64,000 nt of DNA from UKL13-2 sp031370625 (lineage in GTDB: Bacteria; Pseudomonadota; Gammaproteobacteria; Burkholderiales; Usitatibacteraceae), in contig JANMQR010000335.1 of NCBI GenBank assembly GCA_031370625.1, forward strand, positions 1 to 64,000, given 5' to 3'. Below, one piece after another: positions 1-7,849 of this stretch (the first letter of the stretch is position 1; each line of letters opens with the position of its first letter). Below the pieces are notes generated by a model. The model was not told the DNA's origin, did no database searches, and worked only from the letters and a program-made list of their open reading frames with translations. The position numbers and the translations under genes were made by a program.

Positions 1-652
1 ACATAAAGATCAATTCGCCCGCGTACATATTGCCGAACAGCCGCATGCCGAGCGAGACGGGCTTGGCAATCAATTCAATAATGTTGATCGCCAAATTGGG
101 AATCCACATCGCGGGATTCGGGCCAAACGGCGCGGTGAATAATTCGTGCACGAAGCCGCCCACGCCCTTGGCTTTAAAGCTAAAGAAAATGATGAGAATA
201 AATACGGTAAACGACATCGCGAACGTTACGCTTAGGTTCGTTGACGGCACCGCTTTCCAGTACGGCAAACCCATCGCTTCGGTGGCTTTGGCAACGAAAT
301 CAATAGGAATCAAATCCATCAGGTTCATCATGAACACGAGAACAAAAATCGTCAGCGCCAAGGGGCCGAGGAATTTACGGTCGCCGGGGAATACGTCTTT
401 CACGGTGTTATCGATGAATTCCAAAACCAACTCGACGAAACCTTGCAAGCGGCCAGGCACGCCAGCCGTCACGCGGCGCGCCACCAGCCAAAAAACGCCC
501 AAGCCAATCACGCCGACGATGATCGACATCACCAGCGAATCAACGTCAATTTTCCAGAAGCCGCCTTCACCGACACTAATCCGCAAATTGGTCAGGTGAT
601 GCTCAATATATTCTGAGGGGGTAATCGAATGCGATTCGGAGCTAGATGCCAT
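1..652 (-). CDS. atpB: F0F1 ATP synthase subunit a, 3'-truncated by window edge
   Basis: Integral membrane subunit a of the F0 sector, which forms the proton half-channels next to the c-ring. About 217 codons are visible from an ATG whose complement lies at 650-652; the family is usually 260-290 residues, so the C-terminal part lies outside the window. Several hydrophobic segments are visible. Near the edge the motif SLGMRLFGNMYAGE is readable, which contains the essential arginine of subunit a (the R in GMRLFGN). atpI lies 12 bp upstream on the same strand, the classical atpI-atpB order. The identification is secure. Confidence 0.96.
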   Translation of the reverse strand, partial: MASSSESHSITPSEYIEHHLTNLRISVGEGGFWKIDVDSLVMSIIVGVIGLGVFWLVARRVTAGVPGRLQGFVELVLEFIDNTVKDVFPGDRKFLGPLALTIFVLVFMMNLMDLIPIDFVAKATEAMGLPYWKAVPSTNLSVTFAMSFTVFILIIFFSFKAKGVGGFVHELFTAPFGPNPAMWIPNLAINIIELIAKPVSLGMRLFGNMYAGELIFM

Positions 653-664
653 GATTCGTTTTAT

Positions 665-1141
665 TTAGCGAACAATTAAGAATACAAACCAATGCCCTAA
701 CAGGGCCACACACATTGCTGCGACCAACCATGTCGCGATAAACCAACCGCTGTTCAGTGCACCCAGTAACAACCCAAGCACCACCAACCATTTTGCCGCT
801 TCCGCGAGGGCGTGCCTGCGCAACACTTTGCCCGCCGAAACTGTTGAAACTTTGGATTTTCTCGCCAGTAACGCATAAGCGAGACTGCCCACCACTACCG
901 AAACGCCGCCGGCCAACGCAGATAAAGCCGCCAGACCGCCCGCAAATACCGCCGCTGCTAGAACCGCAACACCCGACAAACCTAGCTGGACGAAAATGAC
1001 CTTTTGGTACAGCCGCCCCAGCGAGTCGATCAGCACTGAAAACCTCACATTAGCCTGCCGCCGCGTCTGAAGCTCACGGTTCGCGCGGAAAAGTTCCCGC
1101 AAAGCCCAACGATTATAAGCGCGGTTGTTCATTTCAGTCAA
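665..1141 (-). CDS. atpI: ATP synthase subunit I
   Basis: Small membrane protein encoded first in atp operons and thought to help c-ring assembly or Mg2+ uptake. About 158 residues with four hydrophobic segments (roughly residues 50-70, 75-95, 115-130 and 135-155). The reading frame can start at TTG 1141 or at an in-frame ATG three codons later (complement 1130-1132); neither has a good Shine-Dalgarno sequence, so the start is uncertain. The call rests on size, topology and position immediately before atpB, because the sequence itself is poorly conserved in this family. Confidence 0.8.
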   Translation of the reverse strand: MTEMNNRAYNRWALRELFRANRELQTRRQANVRFSVLIDSLGRLYQKVIFVQLGLSGVAVLAAAVFAGGLAALSALAGGVSVVVGSLAYALLARKSKVSTVSAGKVLRRHALAEAAKWLVVLGLLLGALNSGWFIATWLVAAMCVALLGHWFVFLIVR

Positions 1142-1524
1142 ACCAAATTGCGGCGCTGCAACATGATTTGGGCCGCGATAAACGCTTGATCGTAAAGCGG
1201 TTCTGCGCGGCTGAGGGGGAAACGATTATGCGGATAAATGTTACAAGCGTATATTTTGGAGCCTGCTGCGCCACCTTCCACACCATTTTCCCATCCTCAC
1301 CAAACCCTAGCGTGGCCGTGCATTTCGAAGTATTTTTGCCTCAAGATGCCCGCCGATATTCAGGTTACGCTTCCGTCGACATATCACCGCACGTTACGCC
1401 TGACTTGCCAGTCCATTTCAACGTCGCGTTGGCTTCGTCTTACATCCGATTAATCATCACAGTCACGCTGGCACGCTTTTTGGGTGTGTAACCTTGGGGT
1501 TCTCGTTTAAAGAAAGATTCAACC
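1142..1524. other. Intergenic region between atpI and the esterase gene
   Basis: A 383-bp divergent gap that should contain the promoter of the atp operon (minus strand) and that of the esterase (plus strand). Open frames exist on the plus strand but have no recognisable protein character or ribosome site. I see no clear sigma-70 boxes, repeat or RNA gene here. Confidence 0.5.
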
Positions 1525-2700
1525 ATGTTCAAGTCGTTAATCAGCCGTGCGAAAAGCGCGTGGACGCGCGTTGTTGCCTGGTTTCTCCGCCGCTTTGGCG
1601 GAACGCCTGCCGTGCGCGGCGATGGTGCGGATGCGGCTGCATCGCCAATGGCAATGCCCGAATTGGCGCATGAACCGCTTACCGAGCCCGCTGTAATGGT
1701 AGAGCCGACAATTGCGCCACCCCGTTGGCTGGAAGGCACCGCATCGAGCCCAAAAGGACGAATTCCGTGGGTACTAACGCCACCCGAACGAAACTACCGT
1801 CTTTATCTTCCGGCAAATGATGAAGGAGCGGGCCAGCGGCCGTTGCTCGTGATGATTCATGGCTGCCGCCAGGATGCCGAAACTTTTGCCACGGCCACGC
1901 GCATGAATGCCCTTGCAGATGAGCATGGTTTCGCGGTGCTGTATCCGGATCAGTCGGACATGGCAAATTTGCACCGCTGCTGGAATTGGTTCGAGACCGA
2001 AACACTCGCCACGCGCGGCGAAGTTGCGATTTTGCTGGCGATGATTGATCGCGCCGTAAAGCGCTCGTCGGTCGACCCTGAGAATGTCGCCATTGCTGGA
2101 TTGTCGTCGGGCGGCGCACTCGCAGCGCTGCTCGCGTATTCGCATCCTGATCGTTTTTCCAGCGTGGCCGTGCATTCCGGTCTCGCGCCGCATGCGGCCG
2201 ACACCGTTACCCGCGCACTCGCCGTGATGCGCGACGGCGCAGAGGTAAACATCGCCGCACTCACCCAGCGTTATTGGCACGACCATCAGCTGCCGCCACC
2301 GCCGTTGTTGGTGATTCACGGTGATGCCGATGATCGCGTGCACAGCAAAAATGCGGATCAGCTTTTCGATTTGTGGGCCAGCCTGAATCAAGCCGAAACG
2401 AATGATCCATTACCGCGTAGACGGCAAGACTTTATGGCGACCGAGAAACGGCGCGAATATCGAATCGAAACTATCATCGCACCCGAATCAACGCCCGACC
2501 GGCGCGACGCCCACAACACGCAAGGCTTCAAATTAGTCGAGAAGGTACGCGTGAGCGGGCTGCAACACGCATGGAGTGGCGGCGATGCTGCGCTGCCGTT
2601 TAACGATGCGTTGGGGCCGGATGCGTCGAAATTAATTGTGGCGTTTGCGCGGCTGGATAAACAATCTATTGCGGCAGACGCGCCTGAAATCAATCGCTAA
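1525..2700 (+). CDS. PHB-depolymerase-family (LpqC-like) esterase
   Basis: Predicted alpha/beta-hydrolase of 391 residues in the polyhydroxybutyrate depolymerase/LpqC esterase family, hydrolysing short polyhydroxyalkanoates or related esters. Visible elements: an oxyanion-type HGCRQ motif near residue 112, the nucleophile elbow GLSSGG with Ser194, and a C-terminal GLQHAWSGG that supplies the catalytic His. The first 80 residues are low-complexity, Ala/Pro-rich and lack a convincing signal peptide, so cytosolic PHB mobilisation is possible. ATG 1525 is preceded by a weak purine-rich AAAGAAAG. It is a single-gene unit with no obvious partner. The family is clear; the substrate is inferred. Confidence 0.85.
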   Translation: MFKSLISRAKSAWTRVVAWFLRRFGGTPAVRGDGADAAASPMAMPELAHEPLTEPAVMVEPTIAPPRWLEGTASSPKGRIPWVLTPPERNYRLYLPANDEGAGQRPLLVMIHGCRQDAETFATATRMNALADEHGFAVLYPDQSDMANLHRCWNWFETETLATRGEVAILLAMIDRAVKRSSVDPENVAIAGLSSGGALAALLAYSHPDRFSSVAVHSGLAPHAADTVTRALAVMRDGAEVNIAALTQRYWHDHQLPPPPLLVIHGDADDRVHSKNADQLFDLWASLNQAETNDPLPRRRQDFMATEKRREYRIETIIAPESTPDRRDAHNTQGFKLVEKVRVSGLQHAWSGGDAALPFNDALGPDASKLIVAFARLDKQSIAADAPEINR

Positions 2701-2712
2701 TATCAGCGTGCA

Positions 2713-2752
2713 CCTCAAGCCTGAAATGCTCTAAACACCGCGCCAGCTCTTG
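2713..2752. repeat. Partial copy of dispersed palindrome family A
   Basis: Contains the right-arm pattern TGCTCTAAACACCGCGCC followed by AGCTCTTG, matching the right arm of the better copies at 40570-40626 and 11815-11872. The left arm is missing. It lies just after the esterase stop codon, where it may be a worn terminator. Confidence 0.5.
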
Positions 2753-2946
2753 TTTCTTTGAGCAGTTCCAAAATCTGTCGCCTCGGCGACCCGTGAGATG
2801 AAGTGGTGAAGACGAAGTGTTGTCCCGTTCGATTTACAGCCAGCTCTCGTCAGCTTTCGCTGCCAGCACTTTAAGTGCTGCTCGCTCGTTTGGCGTTGTG
2901 ACCTTGTCGGCAGCGATGTGAAAATAAATGCGCTTCACCGGGAGCG

Positions 2947-3127
2947 CTAAGGCTTGTAGTTGAACGAGTCGTCCCACGTAAGCTTACCCATGAGTTCAAC
3001 TAGCCGCTTCTGCTCGTGCTGGGCAATAAACTCTCATAGCGCCTTTGTGACAGCAGCGCTCTTCGTCCGCTCACCGCTGACTTGCGCGATCAAGAAGCAC
3101 TCGGTCGATATTGAGATTGATAGTCAT
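2947..3127 (-). pseudogene. Decayed VapB-type antitoxin relic
   Basis: On the minus strand an ATG (complement 3125-3127) opens MTINLNIDRVLLDRASQ, typical of short VapB antitoxins. The frame then hits a stop. In the next frame the text resumes as SGERTKSAAVTKAL, then a stop, then EFIAQHEQKRLVEL and MGKLTWDDSFNYKP. Together this is a near full-length (about 60-residue) VapB-like protein with one frameshift and at least one nonsense codon. No PIN-domain toxin follows it; the downstream DNA only offers a short GTG-initiated frame of no known family. It reads as a dead toxin-antitoxin remnant rather than a gene. Confidence 0.65.
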
Positions 3128-3225
3128 GTGTCACTCCTTACACAGAAGCCTACAAGTTGAGCCGATGGAGCTTATGACCAGAAAATTGCACGAAGCGATC
3201 TTGCATGAAGCGACTAAGCGGTGTA

Positions 3226-3260
3226 TTCTCAAATGATTATATGTTAATCCCAAATGAGAA
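3226..3260. promoter_or_regulatory. Possible operator of the Xre/RES module
   Basis: TTCTCA (3226-3231) and TGAGAA (3255-3260) form an inverted repeat around an AT-rich centre, immediately before the antitoxin start at 3264. Type II antitoxins usually repress their own promoter through such palindromes. No clean -35/-10 pair is visible, so this is inference. Confidence 0.35.
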
Positions 3261-3263
3261 AAT

Positions 3264-3872
3264 ATGATTTCAAAATCTGGTGCGAAAGTTATTTCTACTC
3301 CCCCGACAATTCGAACCGCCAAGTCGCGCGGGTTTACACCTCGGCTTTCAGCCACCGGCGCTTTTTTGCAGGCAGCCGATCCAGCACGTACAAAATTAAA
3401 CACCCATATGACGAAGCTTGTCCCCAAGCTTGCCCCCAACACACGCAAAAAAAAGCTCGGAACAAATTCGGACTTTCGCTCATTTGTCAGCACACCGATG
3501 AGCGCGCAGTTGGCAATAGATCTCGCGCGTCAAAAATTGCCGACGTCGGTGGTAAGCGAAGCGATCAAATTTTTGTCGCTGCCCACCAATGATGTTTTGG
3601 ACGGCCTCAGAATTCCGTTGAGCTCGTACCACCGCAAACTTAGCGGCAACCTGCCTTTGAGCTCTGACGAAACCGAGCGCGTCATGCGGCTCGCCGAGAT
3701 TACCCGAATCGCTACAGAAGCCTTCGGCGACGCGGCGGGCGCATCCTCGTGGCTCATCACTGCAAACATGGCACTTTCTGGCCAGTCGCCCCTCTCGCTG
3801 CTCGATACAGACGCAGGATCGAGCCAAGTGCGAAGGGTGCTTTCTGTCATCAATTACGGCGGCGCACTTTAA
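3264..3872 (+). CDS. Xre/MbcA/ParS-family (DUF2384) antitoxin
   Basis: Predicted antitoxin of about 202 residues partnered with the RES-domain toxin that follows. The C-terminal third carries the toxin-binding DUF2384 pattern, with LSGQSPLSLLDTDAGSSQV shortly before the end; the middle is helical and could hold the Xre-like DNA-binding part. The N-terminal 60 residues are basic and poorly conserved in character, so a later start (for example ATG near 3408) would better match the family's usual 140-160 residues. The stop codon overlaps the toxin start (TAATG), showing translational coupling. It neutralises the toxin and probably autorepresses. Confidence 0.75.
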   Translation: MISKSGAKVISTPPTIRTAKSRGFTPRLSATGAFLQAADPARTKLNTHMTKLVPKLAPNTRKKKLGTNSDFRSFVSTPMSAQLAIDLARQKLPTSVVSEAIKFLSLPTNDVLDGLRIPLSSYHRKLSGNLPLSSDETERVMRLAEITRIATEAFGDAAGASSWLITANMALSGQSPLSLLDTDAGSSQVRRVLSVINYGGAL

Positions 3873-4333
3873 TGCGGGTTTGGCGGCTCGCACGAGAGCC
3901 GTACTGCCAGGATCGTGTTGGCGAGGGCGCGCGGATTAACGGCGGCCGATGGAACGCCATTGGCACAGGCGTACTTTATTGCGCCACCACGCGCAGCTTG
4001 GCTGCGCTGGAATACTTGGCGCATTTAGGCGCTAACTATCCCAACGATGTTGTGCTGGTTGGCATTGATCTGCCTGCGAATTGCACAGTCGATAGCCCTG
4101 ATGAGGCCGCGCTGCCCGAAGATTGGGCCAGCCCTTTTCCCTCACCCGCGTGTCAGACATGGGGTACGAAATGGTGCGTCAGCAATCAAGCGCTGGCGAT
4201 GGAGGTGCCATCCGTTATCGTGCCTGAAGAAAAAAATATCATCATCAATTGCGCTCACCCACAAATGGCCAAACTGACGCTCACGCCCATCCGTCGATTC
4301 TATTTTGATTTACGACTGACGAAACAGGCTTAG
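3872..4333 (+). CDS. RES-domain toxin (NAD+-depleting type)
   Basis: Toxin of the Xre/RES type II toxin-antitoxin family, 153 residues. RES toxins such as ParT and MbcT degrade or transfer from NAD+, or ADP-ribosylate targets. Visible landmarks are GGRWN (Arg26), LYCATTRSLAALEYL (Tyr36 and Glu47) and a C-terminal serine-containing region, the usual RES signature. The start is the ATG at 3872, overlapping the antitoxin stop by one base; a longer upstream frame exists but would cover the antitoxin. The 3' end overlaps the convergent grpB-like gene by about 53 bp. Confidence 0.8.
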   Translation: MRVWRLAREPYCQDRVGEGARINGGRWNAIGTGVLYCATTRSLAALEYLAHLGANYPNDVVLVGIDLPANCTVDSPDEAALPEDWASPFPSPACQTWGTKWCVSNQALAMEVPSVIVPEEKNIIINCAHPQMAKLTLTPIRRFYFDLRLTKQA

Positions 4334-4886
4334 CAGTCTGTTGAGACTCATCGCCGGCGCAGGTTAGACTATCTCGTTGCTCAAAAACACTCGCAAGAAC
4401 AGCCTGAATAAACGGGCCCTTCGCGTTCGTGTAGGCAGACTTGTCATCAGCGAATTCTTCCGCGAGGCGAAGCTTCAGGGCTTGATATTGGGCACACAGA
4501 TTAGCATCAGCGCGAAGCCTGTCTCGAAACGCCAAATGCGCTTGCCAGATGCGCGAACTAAGCTCGACCGCATGAAGGTGGACGCGGAGCGATGTTGTTG
4601 AAGACCTGACGAAATAGCGCCGCGTGGCAATCTCAATCTCATACTTTGGGACATATGAATAACCGATTTCGCCGAGCGGCTTGATTTTCGATTCGATGTC
4701 CGCCAGAGAGCGTGCGCCCAGCAGCACGTCGATGACCGGCTTCGCCGCAAGCCCTGGAACGGATGTGCTGCCGATGTGTTCGATGGTGACCAGCATCAGC
4801 GCAAATACGGAGAGTAGCTCTTCGCGTATGGCGTGGAATTGGGTTGGCCAGTTGGGGGAATAGGGGGTGATGATGACGATGGGCAT
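4281..4886 (-). CDS. GrpB family protein
   Basis: About 201 residues of the GrpB/UPF0157 family, a nucleotidyltransferase-fold group often found alone or fused to dephospho-CoA kinase; its biochemical role is not settled. The diagnostic segment is IEHIGSTSVPGLAAKPVIDV near residues 35-55, followed by the family's RVHLHAVE region. ATG complement 4884-4886. The last 25 or so residues exceed the typical domain and overlap the RES toxin gene on the other strand, so the C-terminus may be a recent extension after loss of an earlier stop. Confidence 0.85.
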   Translation of the reverse strand: MPIVIITPYSPNWPTQFHAIREELLSVFALMLVTIEHIGSTSVPGLAAKPVIDVLLGARSLADIESKIKPLGEIGYSYVPKYEIEIATRRYFVRSSTTSLRVHLHAVELSSRIWQAHLAFRDRLRADANLCAQYQALKLRLAEEFADDKSAYTNAKGPFIQAVLASVFEQRDSLTCAGDESQQTAKPVSSVVNQNRIDGWA

Positions 4887-4947
4887 GTTGGTTAACTTGG
4901 CCTAGCGGCAAAAATTCAACTGCTTCAACTCTCGCCGCCTACTTAAT

Positions 4948-5688
4948 TCAATTCTCACCCACTACGTTCGCAAGATTTTCAATGTAACTTTTCATATCAG
5001 CTGCTAATAGATCGACCTCGGCGATAGAAAACTTAATCTTTTGATTCAAGCAGAGATCTTGCTTTAAAGTTCGTGGCGTGGCGTTCCTTACTTGATTCAT
5101 TACGCGAGCATTTGCAGTGGCACCGTCATGGACAATCGCATGTCTACAAGCTTGTCCAACAATGATGTTTTTTACAGCTTCAGTGGTCGGAAGCTCAACA
5201 CCAAAATAGTGTTTGAACGCCCTATGCGTACTCTGCATATCCTGAAAGGAAATCCCCTCTTTCTGTATAAGCATCTCACCAATCTGCTCTTCAGGGGCGG
5301 CGGTTAGGCCGACGACATCGCCTACCTTTATTTTCAGCTCTGTATCCAATACACGCGGATCGTTTCGTGTAACTGCACGAGCAGCTGCAGCACGGAAAAC
5401 ATCGCCAATAGCCGATCCGAAATAAGAGACAAGAAGTACAACAGCCGAATTGTAGATGGTTGAGTACCGGTCTTTAAGCGCAGGGCTATCACGAATGCTT
5501 CGTAGTATTTGCAGTGTCCTCTCTCCGTTCCATGCTGGATTTTCAAAGCCCTTTGATTCTTTTAGGAATTCATGCAGCGACTGCACACCTTTTAGCGCAA
5601 TGTCGCGAACCTCCGCGTCGAAATTCACGAGTTTTCGTACGGACTCCAGATTCGCGTGGAACGCGGCGACCTGATTCGTCAGATCCAT
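4948..5688 (-). CDS. Hypothetical protein with HEPN-type Rx4H motif
   Basis: A 246-residue all-helical, soluble protein. Residues 182-187 read RHAIVH, which fits the Rx4-6H active-site motif of HEPN RNases, followed by an acidic-glycine turn (DGA) as in RiboL-PSP/MAE-type HEPN proteins. That suggests an RNase or a DNA-damage/abiotic-stress effector, but no partner nucleotidyltransferase is adjacent. AT content is higher than in neighbours and it lies in the same patch as the RES toxin pair, which hints at acquired defence or toxin cargo. ATG complement 5686-5688. HEPN membership is inferred from one motif plus helical character. Confidence 0.55.
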   Translation of the reverse strand: MDLTNQVAAFHANLESVRKLVNFDAEVRDIALKGVQSLHEFLKESKGFENPAWNGERTLQILRSIRDSPALKDRYSTIYNSAVVLLVSYFGSAIGDVFRAAAARAVTRNDPRVLDTELKIKVGDVVGLTAAPEEQIGEMLIQKEGISFQDMQSTHRAFKHYFGVELPTTEAVKNIIVGQACRHAIVHDGATANARVMNQVRNATPRTLKQDLCLNQKIKFSIAEVDLLAADMKSYIENLANVVGEN

Positions 5689-5954
5689 GGGTTACGTCCG
5701 ATAACGAATCGTTGAACGTGAAGCACATGTTCAGGTCGCAATTTTTGCCTCATGTCCAACTCACTTTATATTCTTGTTTATCTAGCGCACTAGAAGATAT
5801 TAGCAGAATGATAAATCCCAACTTTCAAAAGTCGCCTACTCGTCTAGTGTTCAGAAAAAAGTACCTGAATGGCTAACTAACGTTTGGGGTTGCGGCTCAC
5901 CAAATAGCAAAAGTCAGTGTCCAGCCCCTTCCATCGTCAGTTGTGCAGACAATT

Positions 5955-6125
5955 TCATAACTCGAAGCGTTTATTTTCCTCCTGCGCGGGCGTAGCTTGT
6001 TCCTGCTTTTCCTTTGTTTTTGGCGGTGGTGCCACAGGCGTAGGAAACCCAAGAAAGACCATGATGAAGAATACCGGTAGCAAGAGATAGAAAAGTGGCT
6101 TTTTCCAATTGAGATCTATTTTCAT
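5955..6125 (-). CDS. Small single-pass membrane protein
   Basis: From ATG (complement 6123-6125) a 56-residue product can be read: a short basic N-terminus with KIDLNWKK, one hydrophobic helix (FYLLLPVFFIMVFLGF), then a Pro-rich and charged tail PVAPPPKTKEKQEQ. The architecture is that of a small inner-membrane protein with a cytosolic or periplasmic tail. A longer reading from 6203 adds 26 residues of no character. I do not recognise a family. The ribosome-binding site is weak, so confidence is moderate. Confidence 0.45.
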   Translation of the reverse strand: MKIDLNWKKPLFYLLLPVFFIMVFLGFPTPVAPPPKTKEKQEQATPAQEENKRFEL

Positions 6126-6303
6126 TTTTGGAAGCCTAGTTTTGCGATGGTAGATATGTGCGGACGTGTCAACCACATTCAATGTGGGCAAGAAATCGAT
6201 CAAGATTGAGCCGAGCGATTTCGAGAAAGTAGGCTCAGTCGAGTTTTTTCAAGCCACCTGAAGCCATCGTTATCTTCGCGAACTTATTGAACCCTCGAAA
6301 TTT

Positions 6304-6412
6304 CGTCATTCCCGCGCACCGAATGGTGTCTCCATCGATAGGCGGGAATCCAAGTCTGGTTAAGTTATCGATGACGCAACGAACTTAGGTTCCCGCCTAC
6401 GCGGGAACGACG
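6304..6412. repeat. MITE-like element with 13-bp terminal inverted repeats
   Basis: Starts CGTCATTCCCGCG (6304-6316) and ends CGCGGGAACGACG (6400-6412), inverted copies with two mismatches. A nested pair, TAGGCGGGAATCC and GGTTCCCGCCTA, makes the whole 109 bp fold into a long hairpin. It contains a core resembling GAATGGTGTCTCCATCGA, whose complement also occurs at 15349-15404. The size and structure fit a non-autonomous intergenic element. The rest of the 6126-6593 gap holds a partial family A repeat and the YtrA promoter. Confidence 0.65.
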
Positions 6413-6439
6413 GGTCTTTTAGAGTTACCTATAGCCGAA

Positions 6440-6485
6440 CTCAAGCACTGGCGTGGCTTTCGAGCACATTTCCCCAGCACTACCG
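6440..6485. repeat. Partial copy of dispersed palindrome family A
   Basis: CTCAAGCACTGGCGTGGC followed by TTTCGAGCAC matches the left arm of the family (compare 11815-11841 and 17771-17796). The right arm is degenerate. It lies about 40 bp upstream of the YtrA promoter. Confidence 0.5.
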
Positions 6486-6523
6486 AAATTTAAAAGATTT
6501 CTTGTTCAGCTAAAAACAAGCCC

Positions 6524-6563
6524 TTGACAACCAAAATTATAGTGTTATAGTTCACTACAACAC
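6524..6563 (+). promoter_or_regulatory. Sigma-70 promoter with overlapping operator for the YtrA operon
   Basis: TTGACA (6524-6529), 16 bp, then TATAGT (6546-6551) is close to consensus. Overlapping and following the -10 box is an inverted repeat GTGTT (6542-6546) ... AACAC (6559-6563), with a nested AGTG (6541-6544)/CACT (6553-6556). GntR/YtrA regulators bind such palindromes, so self-repression of the downstream operon is likely. The ribosome site ACAGGAG follows. Confidence 0.7.
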
Positions 6564-6593
6564 CGGCACGACAATACACAGGAGTTATGGACA

Positions 6594-6962
6594 ATGAACA
6601 CAAATTGGCACGACAACTCGCCGATTTATCGCCAGCTTAAGCAGCGCGTTATCAGCATGATGCTTGATGGGCTGTTGAAGCCTGGCGACGCGCTGCCTTC
6701 GGTGCGGCAAATCGCGGCGGAGTATCAGCTTAATCCAATCACCGTTTCGCGCGCCTATCAAGAACTGGCCGACGAAACACTCGTGGAAAAAAGAAGGGGA
6801 CTTGGCATGTATGTGACCGATGGCGCACGCGAGAAATTGCTCACCAGTGAGCGCGAACAATTTCTGAAAAATGAATGGCCGGCTGTACTGGAACGGATGC
6901 GCAGCCTGGGGCTGAGTGTGAAAGAGCTGCTGGCGGGCGCTACCGTCGGAGGTGCGACATGA
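6594..6962 (+). CDS. GntR family regulator, YtrA subfamily
   Basis: A 122-residue transcription factor: an N-terminal winged helix-turn-helix (residues about 8-75, including LKPGDALPSVRQIAAEYQLN and TVSRAYQEL) and the very short helical dimerisation tail that defines the YtrA group. These regulators usually repress the ABC exporter operon they head. ATG 6594 is preceded by AGGAGTTATGGAC. The stop overlaps the next gene's start (ATGA), so regulator, ATPase and permease form one translationally coupled operon under the promoter at 6524. Confidence 0.9.
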   Translation: MNTNWHDNSPIYRQLKQRVISMMLDGLLKPGDALPSVRQIAAEYQLNPITVSRAYQELADETLVEKRRGLGMYVTDGAREKLLTSEREQFLKNEWPAVLERMRSLGLSVKELLAGATVGGAT

Positions 6963-7849
6963 ATGCCGTTAATCCTGTGGTCGATGTGGTTGTTAAAGCC
7001 AGCGGCCTCACCAAACGCTACGGCAAATCAGTCGCAGTTGATAACATCAGTTTTGAAATTCCGGCGGGTCGCATCATCGGTTTGATCGGGCCGAACGGTT
7101 CGGGCAAAACCATGACTTTGAAAGCGATGCTGGGCTTGGTGCCGTTTGAAGGCGAGCTTCGTGTGCTGGGGCTGGACCCGCGCACCCAGCGCGATGAGCT
7201 GATGGCAAACGTGAGCTTTATCGCCGACGTAGCCGTGCTGCCGCGCTGGTTGCGCGTGAGTGAGGCGGTGGATTTTGTGGCGGGCGTGCATCCGAAATTT
7301 GATCGCGCCAAAGCCGAGCGGTATTTAAAAAACACCAAGCTCACGCCGAAAATGAAGGTCAAAGAAATGTCGAAAGGCATGATCGTGCAGCTGCATTTGG
7401 CACTGGTGATGGCGATTGATGCGAAGCTATTGGTGCTTGATGAGCCCACACTCGGCCTTGATATTTTGTATCGCAAACAGTTTTATCAAAATCTGCTCGA
7501 AGATTATTTTGACGAGCAAAAAACCATCATCGTCACCACGCACCAAGTGGAAGAAATCGAACACATTTTGAGTGACCTGATGTTCATTCGCGATGGCCGC
7601 ATCACGCTCTCGGCGACGATGGATGAAATCGGCGAGCGCTTTACCGAAGTAATGGTGCCTGCCGATAAAGTGGAAGCGGGACGCGCGATGAAACCGATTG
7701 ACGAGCGCCAAGTGTTTGGCAAATCCGTGATGCTGTTTGACGGATCCGTCAATGGCGTGACCCGAGAAAAAATAGCGGCACTTGGCGAAACGCGCAGCCC
7801 CGGCATCGCCGATCTGTTCGTCGCCACCATGAAAGGAACCTACGCATGA
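6959..7849 (+). CDS. ABC transporter ATP-binding protein (YtrB/CcmA type)
   Basis: Cytosolic ATPase subunit, 296 residues. Walker A is GPNGSGKT at residues 44-51; Walker B is LLVLDEPT followed by the TTHQVEEIEH switch histidine. The signature motif is MSKGM instead of canonical LSGGQ, which is common in this exporter branch. The true start is ATG 6959, overlapping the regulator's stop; an upstream extension in the same frame would lie wholly inside the regulator gene. It ends in another ATGA overlap with the permease. It probably energises export of a peptide, lipid or antibiotic-like compound; the substrate is unknown. Confidence 0.92.
   Translation: MNAVNPVVDVVVKASGLTKRYGKSVAVDNISFEIPAGRIIGLIGPNGSGKTMTLKAMLGLVPFEGELRVLGLDPRTQRDELMANVSFIADVAVLPRWLRVSEAVDFVAGVHPKFDRAKAERYLKNTKLTPKMKVKEMSKGMIVQLHLALVMAIDAKLLVLDEPTLGLDILYRKQFYQNLLEDYFDEQKTIIVTTHQVEEIEHILSDLMFIRDGRITLSATMDEIGERFTEVMVPADKVEAGRAMKPIDERQVFGKSVMLFDGSVNGVTREKIAALGETRSPGIADLFVATMKGTYA

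Noticed and set aside
1168..1491. Plus-strand open frame of about 107 codons
   Set aside because: No ribosome site, no family character, and it lies in the divergent promoter region of atpI and the esterase.
2960..3160. Plus-strand frame of 66 codons
   Set aside because: It is antisense to the VapB relic, which gives much better protein sense on the minus strand.
6875..6958. Upstream extension of the YtrA operon ATPase
   Set aside because: It lies inside the regulator gene; the family N-terminus begins at ATG 6959.
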